In this document: positions 1 through 5,603 of the stretch, in pieces
Layout of the letters: each line of letters starts with the position of its first letter
Position numbering within the stretch: the stretch's first letter is position 1
DNA from: an uncultured Lachnospiraceae bacterium
GTDB taxonomy: Bacteria; Bacillota; Clostridia; Lachnospirales; Lachnospiraceae
Direction of reading: 5' to 3'
Length of the DNA stretch: 6,763 nucleotides
NCBI GenBank assembly: GCA_910585555.1
Contig: CAJUFU010000074.1
Location: 1 to 6,763, forward strand
Made by a program: the position numbers and the translations under genes
Notes under the pieces: model-generated
The model's input: only the letters and a program-made list of their open reading frames with translations
The model's database searches: none
Told to the model about the DNA's origin: nothing

Positions 1-4
1 TATC

Positions 5-12
5 GAGGAGGT
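5..12 (+). promoter_or_regulatory. Ribosome binding site of the S1 gene
   Basis: GAGGAGGT is a near-perfect Shine-Dalgarno sequence lying 9 bases before the ATG at 21. It decides the start: the frame of the S1 gene stays open to the left edge of the window, so without this site an N-terminal fusion to an upstream gene would be equally possible. Confidence 0.85.
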
Positions 13-20
13 TCAAAATT

Positions 21-1160
21 ATGTCAGAATTAACTTTTGAACAAATGTTAGAGGAGTCTTTAAAGACAATACACACAGGAGAGGTTGTTGAAGGTACCGT
101 TATTGATGTGAAACCGGAAGAGATTATTCTCAACATCGGCTATAAGTCAGATGGTGTTCTTACGAGAAATGAATATACAAACGAGCCCAATGTAGATTTG
201 ACAACCGTGGCTAAACCTGGTGATACCATGGAAGTAAAGGTTTTGAAAGTAAACGATGGAGAAGGACAAGTCCTTCTGACATACAAACGTCTTGCTGCTG
301 ACAGAGGCAACAAGAGAATCGAGGAAGCATACGAGAACAGAGAAGTACTGACGGCTAAAGTGGCGCAGGTGCTGGACGGCGGTTTAAGCGTTGTGGTGGA
401 GGAAGTCAGAATCTTTATTCCGGCAAGCCTTGTATCCGACACATATGAGAAAGATTTGAATAAGTATGCCGGACAGGAAATCAAGTTTGTGATCAGTGAG
501 TACAATCCGAAGAGAAGAAGATATATCGGTGACAGAAAGCAGCTGATTCTGGAAGAGAAGGCTGAAATGCAGAAGAAGCTTTTCGAGACCATCAAGATTG
601 GTGATACTGTGGAAGGTACAGTCAAGAATGTGACAGATTTTGGTGCGTTTATCGATTTGGGCGGCTGCGACGGACTGCTTCATATCTCCGAGATGTCCTG
701 GGGCAGGGTAGAGAATCCGAAGAAAGTCTTTAAAGTCGGCGATGTCGTTAAAGTACTGATTAAAGATATTTCCGGTACGAAGATTGCGCTCAGCTTAAAG
801 TTTGAAGATGCGAATCCCTGGAAAGATGCCGCAAGCAAATATGCTGTGGGCAACGTAGTTACCGGTAAAGTGGCAAGGATGACGGATTTTGGCGCATTTA
901 TCGAGTTAGAGCCCGGTATTGACGCACTGCTTCATGTATCCCAGATCTCTAAGGAACATATTGAGAAACCTTCCGATGTTTTGAAGACGGGCGAAGAGGT
1001 GACTGCCAAGGTAGTGGACTTCAACGAGGCGGACAAGAAGATTAGCTTAAGCATCAAAGCGATGTTTGTGCCGGAGCCCAAGGAGGAAAAGGCAGAAGAG
1101 GATGCGGATGTAGTGTCCGTTGATATTGATGCTGTAATTGCCAGTGAAGAGGCAGAGTAA
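21..1160 (+). CDS. rpsA: Ribosomal protein S1 homologue, four S1 domains
   Basis: This is a cytoplasmic RNA-binding protein of the S1 family. In proteobacteria S1 helps the 30S subunit bind mRNA; the role of the shorter Firmicute forms is less settled. Four OB-fold S1 domains can be seen at about residues 18-91, 107-176, 192-262 and 277-347. Domains 3 and 4 carry the best signatures (TDFGAFIDL then GLLHISEMSW; TDFGAFIEL then ALLHVSQIS), and their DNA is similar at 632-659 and 881-908 (23 of 28 bases). Domain 2 is more divergent and has a basic stretch, NPKRRRYIGDRK. The last 32 residues form an acidic tail with 12 Asp or Glu. At 379 residues it matches Firmicute S1/YpfD-like proteins and is much shorter than the six-domain E. 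coli protein. In many Clostridia this gene follows ispH or is fused to it; the upstream gene lies outside the window. The start at 21 rests on its ribosome binding site. The family is certain; equivalence to true rpsA is less so. Confidence 0.93.
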   Translation: MSELTFEQMLEESLKTIHTGEVVEGTVIDVKPEEIILNIGYKSDGVLTRNEYTNEPNVDLTTVAKPGDTMEVKVLKVNDGEGQVLLTYKRLAADRGNKRIEEAYENREVLTAKVAQVLDGGLSVVVEEVRIFIPASLVSDTYEKDLNKYAGQEIKFVISEYNPKRRRYIGDRKQLILEEKAEMQKKLFETIKIGDTVEGTVKNVTDFGAFIDLGGCDGLLHISEMSWGRVENPKKVFKVGDVVKVLIKDISGTKIALSLKFEDANPWKDAASKYAVGNVVTGKVARMTDFGAFIELEPGIDALLHVSQISKEHIEKPSDVLKTGEEVTAKVVDFNEADKKISLSIKAMFVPEPKEEKAEEDADVVSVDIDAVIASEEAE

Positions 1161-1189
1161 GATCAGGCAGGTGAGGACGGTAAAAACAT

Positions 1190-1972
1190 ATGGCTTATGA
1201 TTATGAATATTTCAAAAAAGCAGTTTACGATTTGACGAAGATTGATCTCAATGCTTACAAAGAAAAGCAGATGAAACGCCGTATTGATACACTGATTGCT
1301 AAGAATAAGGTTGTGGGATATGATAATTATGTGGCGGCTCTTAAAACCGATAATGCCAGGTTTGAGGAGTTTGTGAATTATCTGACCATCAATGTGTCGG
1401 AGTTTTACCGTAATGTGGATCAGTGGCAGCTTTTGGATAAAGAAATATTCCCAGATCTGATTAAAAGGTATGGCAATAATTTAAAGATTTGGAGTGCGGC
1501 CTGTTCAACAGGAGATGAGCCATATTCTCTTGTTATGGCATTATCTAAGCATCTGCCGTTAAATCAGATTAAGATTTATGCGACGGATTTGGATAAGCAG
1601 GTCATTGCGAAAGCAAAAATGGGGCTGTATGGCGAGAAGAGTATTGCAGGTGTGCCCGCTGATTTGAAGAAGAAATATTTTACAAAAGTTGGACCCTCTT
1701 ATCAGATTTCTGAGGATGTAAAGGCAAGGGTGGAGTTTAAGGAGCATAATCTTTTGAAAGATACGTATGTTACAGACTTTCATCTGATTGTCTGCCGTAA
1801 TGTGCTTATTTACTTTACGGAGGAAGCGAAAGACGAAGTGTTCCGCAAGTTCCAGAAGAGCTTGAAACCCGGCGGGTATCTTTTCATCGGCAGTACGGAG
1901 CAGATTATCAACCATAAGGAAGTAGGATTTGAACGTAAGAATTCTTTCTTCTATCAGAGACCGTTGTCATAA
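1190..1972 (+). CDS. cheR: CheR-type chemotaxis receptor glutamate O-methyltransferase
   Basis: The product is a cytoplasmic enzyme that transfers methyl from S-adenosylmethionine to glutamates of chemoreceptors, the adaptation step of chemotaxis. Residues 1-75 form the helical CheR N-domain, ending in TINVSEFYRN, with Arg74 matching the conserved motif Arg. The SAM-binding loop is at 103-113 (ACSTGDEPYSL), a ribose-binding acidic motif ATDLD at 131-135, and CRNVLIYF at 202-209, where Arg203 and Tyr208 keep the spacing of the Salmonella catalytic-site residues. The length of 260 is normal to slightly short. The loop after YFTKVGP (163-169) is about four residues shorter than in E. coli CheR, which suggests independence from the receptor C-terminal pentapeptide (inference). 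It begins 29 bases after the S1 gene with no terminator between, so it is probably co-transcribed. AGGTGAGG at 1169-1176 and GAGG at 1173-1176 can serve as ribosome binding site. No other chemotaxis gene is visible, so a non-chemotaxis methylation role is possible. Confidence 0.92.
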   Translation: MAYDYEYFKKAVYDLTKIDLNAYKEKQMKRRIDTLIAKNKVVGYDNYVAALKTDNARFEEFVNYLTINVSEFYRNVDQWQLLDKEIFPDLIKRYGNNLKIWSAACSTGDEPYSLVMALSKHLPLNQIKIYATDLDKQVIAKAKMGLYGEKSIAGVPADLKKKYFTKVGPSYQISEDVKARVEFKEHNLLKDTYVTDFHLIVCRNVLIYFTEEAKDEVFRKFQKSLKPGGYLFIGSTEQIINHKEVGFERKNSFFYQRPLS

Positions 1973-2003
1973 AGACAGTGAATCTTTATATGTGGAATAG
2001 GAT

Positions 2004-2034
2004 AAAAAGAGCAGCGAATTTGGCTGCTCTTTTT
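2004..2034. terminator. Bidirectional intrinsic terminator between convergent genes
   Basis: A perfect 12-bp inverted repeat (AAAAAGAGCAGC / GCTGCTCTTTTT) encloses a 7-base loop. The A run on the left and T run on the right give a U tract in the transcript of either strand. It lies 32 bases after the cheR stop and 6 bases beyond the stop of the convergent gene on the minus strand, so one hairpin probably ends both transcripts. Confidence 0.92.
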
Positions 2035-2039
2035 GGTGC

Positions 2040-3143
2040 TTAGTATGTTTTGGCCATCTTGCCAAGCAGATATTGTGCATAGCGGGAAAATAATGCCCTG
2101 TCAGTCTTCTTTTCTTCTGTCAATTCGAAGAACAATTCTTTGCTCTTGTAATCCCGTTTAAAAAAGGGTTCCATGAAGATATCCCACTGGGGCAGATAAG
2201 TGGAATATTTGCGCGTGTAACAATTGGAGGCGCTGGCTTGTACGCGGTGGGCCTTGTCCACAAACGTGGATACGGATTTGTGAAGGGCCACATCCTCCTG
2301 GGGTAGATAATAATAATCCTTATAGTTGGAGTAGAAATACTTCATCTCCTCTTCATAGAGAGGGACTTTTAGAATGCCCTCTGAAGCTTCTCCGCTGAAA
2401 TAACAGCCATTGGAGAGGTTGGAGACAGGAAGGGGCAGAGGGGTGGGAAGAGCCAGTTTCATCAGCACTTCCTGCCTGTCATGACCGTGGTAGTCAATAA
2501 AATGACTGGCCTGTACTTTCTTAGCGCGGATAGGACCGTTGAATAAGTCATAAAAAGCTAAAAGGGGAAGCAGCTGCAGCATACCCTTCATATCGTCGCT
2601 GTTGTGGAGCAGAAGCACCGTGCGGGATTCTTCCGTAGGATTTTTGACGTAACTATGATAAATATCTATCAGTTCCCCGCCGTTGTAGAGATCTTCCCTG
2701 TCAATGCCAAGAAGCTCTTCCAAAGTCTTTTGTTTGCAGTTAGGCGTGTGCAGAAAGGCTTTGTAGGGAGATATTCGTTTATAAAGATCGATACCCTCAA
2801 GATTGTCGAAATGATGGGATAACTTATGCTGGTCACATTTCTGGAGCAGGTAAGGCAGGTCGAAATTATTACCGTTAAAGTGGACCAGGTGGGTGTAAGC
2901 TTGGCTAAAGGAGAAAAAATCCTCAAGCAGGGCAGTTTCGTCTTCAGGATTTTGTGCAAACCATTGTTTGATATGCCAGTTTCCGGCCTGGTAAAAGGCT
3001 GTACCAATCAGGTAAAGGGAGGAACTTTTAGCCGTAAAACCTGTGGTTTCAATATCTAAGAACAGAAATTTATCAAGAGGCGCTATCTGTTCCAAAGGAT
3101 AGCCGATCGTAAAATTTTCCAGAGTCTGATTTACTATTTGCAT
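2040..3143 (-). CDS. YprB-type RNase H-like / DEDD exonuclease-fold protein
   Basis: A probable cytoplasmic 3'-5' exonuclease-fold protein of the DnaQ/RNase H-like superfamily, closest to the YprB-like group; substrate unknown. From the start chosen here it has 367 residues. Motif Exo I is DIETTG at 30-35 (Asp30, Glu32), Exo II is HFNGNNFDLPYL at 88-99 (Asp95), and Exo III is HNSDDMKG at 180-187, with Asp184 preceded at the usual DEDDy tyrosine position by His180. All four acidic ligands are thus available. Residues from about 205 to 367 match no domain I recognise; they are rich in Tyr, Phe and Lys with a Pro-rich stretch at 233-239. The frame stays open upstream to 3344, but the start at 3143 is the one with a GAGG ribosome binding site and the one where family-like sequence begins. 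Longer starts would run through the divergent promoter region and into rnfC. It is a single-gene unit, convergent with cheR and divergent from rnfC. Confidence 0.85.
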   Translation of the reverse strand: MQIVNQTLENFTIGYPLEQIAPLDKFLFLDIETTGFTAKSSSLYLIGTAFYQAGNWHIKQWFAQNPEDETALLEDFFSFSQAYTHLVHFNGNNFDLPYLLQKCDQHKLSHHFDNLEGIDLYKRISPYKAFLHTPNCKQKTLEELLGIDREDLYNGGELIDIYHSYVKNPTEESRTVLLLHNSDDMKGMLQLLPLLAFYDLFNGPIRAKKVQASHFIDYHGHDRQEVLMKLALPTPLPLPVSNLSNGCYFSGEASEGILKVPLYEEEMKYFYSNYKDYYYLPQEDVALHKSVSTFVDKAHRVQASASNCYTRKYSTYLPQWDIFMEPFFKRDYKSKELFFELTEEKKTDRALFSRYAQYLLGKMAKTY

Positions 3144-3147
3144 GATT

Positions 3148-3152
3148 ACCTC
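3148..3152 (-). promoter_or_regulatory. Ribosome binding site deciding the nuclease-like gene start
   Basis: Read on the minus strand, GAGGT sits with GAGG 5 bases before the ATG at 3143. The in-frame upstream ATG codons, such as the one at 3176, lack a comparable site, so translation most likely begins at 3143 and not at the far end of the open frame. Confidence 0.7.
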
Positions 3153-3186
3153 GTTTCTACGCTGTGTCTGTAACATATATGATGAT

Positions 3187-3195
3187 ATCTTAGCA
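3187..3195 (-). promoter_or_regulatory. Candidate extended -10 promoter of the nuclease-like gene
   Basis: On the minus strand the sequence reads TGCTAAGAT, an extended -10 element (TGn followed by a TATAAT-like hexamer). It would start transcription near 3180, about 37 bases before the start codon. No good -35 box is seen at 16-18 bases spacing, which is tolerable for extended -10 promoters. The call is by eye only. Confidence 0.4.
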
Positions 3196-3218
3196 TATTT
3201 TTTGAAATAGCAGTAGTT

Positions 3219-3233
3219 TTTTTCGTCGAAAAA
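3219..3233. promoter_or_regulatory. 15-base dyad in the divergent promoter region, possible operator
   Basis: TTTTTCG-T-CGAAAAA is a perfect inverted repeat about a single central base. It lies between the candidate minus-strand -10 (3187-3195) and the candidate plus-strand -10 (3237-3242), roughly where a -35 box of the rnf promoter would be. It does not match the CodY or Rex consensus. It could bind a regulator of one or both genes, or be a chance result of the A/T runs. Confidence 0.35.
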
Positions 3234-3236
3234 TAG

Positions 3237-3242
3237 TATATT
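3237..3242 (+). promoter_or_regulatory. Candidate -10 element of the rnf operon promoter
   Basis: TATATT differs from the TATAAT consensus at one position and would start transcription near 3249, giving a leader of about 80 bases before rnfC. The hexamer 17 bases upstream (TAGTTT) is a poor -35 box, so either an activator is needed or the true promoter is elsewhere in the gap. Confidence 0.35.
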
Positions 3243-3260
3243 TATAGGGAAGGTTATTGT

Positions 3261-3288
3261 GGATGAGCGGCGCCTTTTCTGCTCATTC
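3261..3288 (+). other. Hairpin in the presumed rnfC leader
   Basis: GGATGAGC at 3261-3268 pairs with GCTCATTC at 3281-3288 (8 pairs, one G-U), and two more inner pairs are possible (3269-3270 with 3279-3280), leaving an 8-base loop. No T run follows, so it is not an intrinsic terminator. It ends 20 bases before the rnfC ribosome binding site and could affect mRNA stability or bind a factor. The structure is seen; any function is inference. Confidence 0.4.
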
Positions 3289-3328
3289 ATGAATCGGATA
3301 TTGATAGCAGGAGGTAAGAAGGGAAAGT

Positions 3329-4645
3329 ATGGCAAAACTAACATTTCATGGCGGCATACACCCTTACGACGGCAAAGATCTGTCGAAGGATAAGCCCATT
3401 AAAGCGGTGCTGCCAAAAGGAGATCTGGTGTATCCATTGTCCCAGCATATCGGGGCACCAGCCAAGCCCGTCGTTAAAAAGGGTGACAGAGTACTGACCG
3501 GACAGATGATCGCAGAGGCCGGCGGGTTTGTGTCCGCACCGATTTATGCCACAGTATCAGGTACGGTAAAGGGAATTGAGCCTAGGCGTGTGGTCACCGG
3601 AGACAATGTGATGAGCATTGTCATTGAAAATGACGGACTCTATGAGGAAGTGGAATATCCGAAGAGAAAACCGTTAGAACAGATGACCAGGGAAGAGATT
3701 ATTCAGTGCGTGAAAGATGCCGGCATTGTAGGTATGGGTGGCGCAGGATTTCCGACATTTATCAAGCTTTCTCCCAAGGAACCGGAAAAGATTGATTATG
3801 TGATCTCTAACTGTGCGGAATGTGAGCCTTATCTGACTTCGGATTACCGCAGGATGATAGAAGAGCCGGAGAAGTTGATCGGGGGCCTGAAGGTATCCCT
3901 GCAGCTGTTTGAGAACGCCAGGGGAATTTTGGCGGTGGAGGATAACAAGCCGGATTGTATAGAAATTTTAAAGAAACTTACCAAGGATGAGCCCCGCATC
4001 AGTGTCAAGGAGTTAAAGACCAAGTATCCTCAAGGGGCGGAGCGCCAGATTATTTATGCTGCCACAGGCAGGGCCATCAATTCTTCTATGCTGCCGGCGG
4101 ATGCGGGCTGCGTGGTCAACAATGTGGATACGGTAGTTGCAATCTATCATGCAGTGGTAGAGGGAAAGCCGCTGATGCATCGTATCGTGACGGTGACCGG
4201 TGATGCCATCGCGGATCCGAGAAACTTCATCGTGCGGATTGGGACAAATTATCATGAGCTGGTGGAAGAAGCAGGGGGATTTAAGGAAGATCCTGTGAAG
4301 ATTGTTTCAGGCGGACCGATGATGGGATTTGGTATTTTTGATCTGGATGTGCCCACGACCAAGACGGCTTCGGCGCTTTTATGCCTGACTCAGGATGATG
4401 TGTCCCGCATGGAGCCCAGCGCCTGCATCAATTGCGGCCGCTGTGTGGAGGTGTGTCCGGGACGTGTGGTTCCCAGAATGTTGGCTGACTTTGCCGAACA
4501 TTATGAGGAAGAGGAATTCCTTTCCCATAATGGGATGGAGTGCTGTGAGTGCGGCTGCTGCAGTTTTGTGTGTCCTGCCAAACGTCCTTTGACACAGACC
4601 ATCAAATCCATGCGTAAAATACAGCTTGCGAAGAAGAAAAAGTAG
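3329..4645 (+). CDS. rnfC: RnfC, ferredoxin:NAD+ oxidoreductase (RNF complex) subunit C
   Basis: RnfC is the membrane-associated cytoplasmic subunit of the RNF complex; it carries flavin and FeS centres and is the likely NAD(H) site. Residues 4-12 (LTFHGGIHP) are the RnfC N-terminal signature. A barrel-sandwich region follows (about 25-100), then a Complex I 51-kDa-like fold with the Gly-rich loop GMGGAGFPTFIKL at 135-147 and NCAECEPYL at 161-169. An SLBB-type region spans about 285-335. Two 4Fe-4S motifs follow: Cys366/369/372/376 and Cys405/408/411/415. The second has extra cysteines at 406 and 410, so six fall within 11 residues. The length of 438 is normal for Clostridia; the long Ala/Lys-rich tail of E. 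coli RsxC is absent. The start is 13 bases after AGGAGGT at 3309-3315, with a closer but weaker AAGGGA at 3319-3324. It is the first gene of the operon, 25 bases ahead of rnfD. Confidence 0.97.
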   Translation: MAKLTFHGGIHPYDGKDLSKDKPIKAVLPKGDLVYPLSQHIGAPAKPVVKKGDRVLTGQMIAEAGGFVSAPIYATVSGTVKGIEPRRVVTGDNVMSIVIENDGLYEEVEYPKRKPLEQMTREEIIQCVKDAGIVGMGGAGFPTFIKLSPKEPEKIDYVISNCAECEPYLTSDYRRMIEEPEKLIGGLKVSLQLFENARGILAVEDNKPDCIEILKKLTKDEPRISVKELKTKYPQGAERQIIYAATGRAINSSMLPADAGCVVNNVDTVVAIYHAVVEGKPLMHRIVTVTGDAIADPRNFIVRIGTNYHELVEEAGGFKEDPVKIVSGGPMMGFGIFDLDVPTTKTASALLCLTQDDVSRMEPSACINCGRCVEVCPGRVVPRMLADFAEHYEEEEFLSHNGMECCECGCCSFVCPAKRPLTQTIKSMRKIQLAKKKK

Positions 4646-4670
4646 GAAGAAAGGAGCATAGACTTAAGAG

Positions 4671-5603
4671 ATGAATGATTTAATGAAGGTGTCTTCCAAT
4701 CCCCATATCAGATCGAAAGCCACCACCAGCAGTATCATGCTCACCGTAGTGATCGCCCTTCTTCCGGCGGCGGGCTTTGGTATCTATAATTTTGGTCCAA
4801 AAGCATTGATATTGATTCTGGTAACTGTGGCTTCCACGGTGCTGACGGAATTTGCTTTTGAGAAGATTTGTAAGAAAAAGGTGACCATAGGAGACTATTC
4901 GGCGGTGGTGACAGGACTGCTGTTAGCCATGAATCTGCCGGTATCTGCTCCCTGGTGGATTGGCGTGGTGGGCGGCGTGTTTGCCATTCTTGTGGTAAAG
5001 ATGCTGTTTGGCGGTCTGGGACAGAACTTTATGAATCCGGCGCTGGGTGCAAGATGTTTTCTGTTGATTTCCTTTACATCCATTATGACAAATTTTGATT
5101 GCGATGCCTATACGGGGGCAACACCACTTGCCAATTTAAAGAGCGGTGAGGCGGTAGATATACTGGATATGGTGATCGGCCGCACGGCAGGAACCATCGG
5201 TGAGACTTCCATGGTGGCCATTGTGATTGGCGCCTGTATTCTGATTCTATTTGGCATCATCGATTTACGGATTCCCGCCAGCTATCTTGTAAGCCTGGTG
5301 ATTTTTATCAGTCTTTTTGGCGGCCGGGGGCTAGACTGGCCTTACATATCTGCTCACCTTGCAGGCGGCGGTCTGATGTTAGGTGCGTTCTTTATGGCCA
5401 CAGATTATGTGACAAGACCGATTACGAAGAGAGGACAATATGTATACGGTATCCTGCTGGGAATTTTGACAGGAATTTTCAGAATCTTCGGACCTTCCGC
5501 AGAGGGGGTATCTTATGCAATCATCATCGGCAATCTCCTTGTGCCGTTAATCGAGAAGGTTACTCTTCCGAAAGCATTTGGTAAAGGAGGAGAGAAGGCA
5601 TGA
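4671..5603 (+). CDS. rnfD: RnfD, RNF complex membrane subunit D with covalent flavin
   Basis: RnfD is an integral membrane subunit of the NqrB/RnfD family that takes part in electron transfer and ion translocation. The 310 residues contain roughly nine to ten hydrophobic segments (for example 22-40, 43-62, 95-112, 181-198, 203-216, 229-243, 258-272, 280-294). The family block NFMNPALGARCFLL is at 119-132 and FFMATDYVTRPITKRG at 240-255. TGATPL at 148-153 is the covalent FMN attachment motif, with Thr151 the expected phosphoester site by analogy with NqrB and RnfD of Vibrio cholerae. The start at 4671 is firm upstream because an in-frame TAA lies at 4665-4667. Its ribosome binding site AAAGGAG (4650-4656) is unusually far, 14 bases. 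The last codons, encoding GKGGEKA, contain the ribosome binding site of rnfG, and the two genes overlap as ATGA. Confidence 0.96.
   Translation: MNDLMKVSSNPHIRSKATTSSIMLTVVIALLPAAGFGIYNFGPKALILILVTVASTVLTEFAFEKICKKKVTIGDYSAVVTGLLLAMNLPVSAPWWIGVVGGVFAILVVKMLFGGLGQNFMNPALGARCFLLISFTSIMTNFDCDAYTGATPLANLKSGEAVDILDMVIGRTAGTIGETSMVAIVIGACILILFGIIDLRIPASYLVSLVIFISLFGGRGLDWPYISAHLAGGGLMLGAFFMATDYVTRPITKRGQYVYGILLGILTGIFRIFGPSAEGVSYAIIIGNLLVPLIEKVTLPKAFGKGGEKA

Noticed and set aside
140..683. Long open frames on the minus strand inside the S1 gene
   Set aside because: They have no plausible ribosome binding site or family-like sequence and lie wholly opposite a clearly coding S1 gene; they are mirror images of its codon pattern.
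632..908. Repeat element suggested by similar 28-base stretches
   Set aside because: The similarity is explained by homologous S1 domains 3 and 4 within one gene, not by a mobile or regulatory repeat.
2604..3059. Plus-strand open frames inside the nuclease-like gene
   Set aside because: The minus strand carries recognisable DEDD exonuclease motifs through the same interval; the plus-strand frames are short and show no domain.
3261..3288. Riboswitch or attenuator in the rnfC leader
   Set aside because: The leader is at most about 80 bases with one simple hairpin, no T run and no conserved riboswitch core that I recognise.
3144..3328. Rex or CodY operator ahead of rnfC
   Set aside because: I looked for TTGTTAAnnnnTTAACAA-like and AATTTTCWGAAAATT-like sites; neither is present by eye, and the dyad at 3219-3233 differs at the inner and outer positions.
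3144..3344. 67-residue N-terminal extension of the nuclease-like protein
   Set aside because: The frame is open, but the extension is low-complexity, crosses the divergent promoter region and overlaps rnfC; the start at 3143 has the ribosome binding site.
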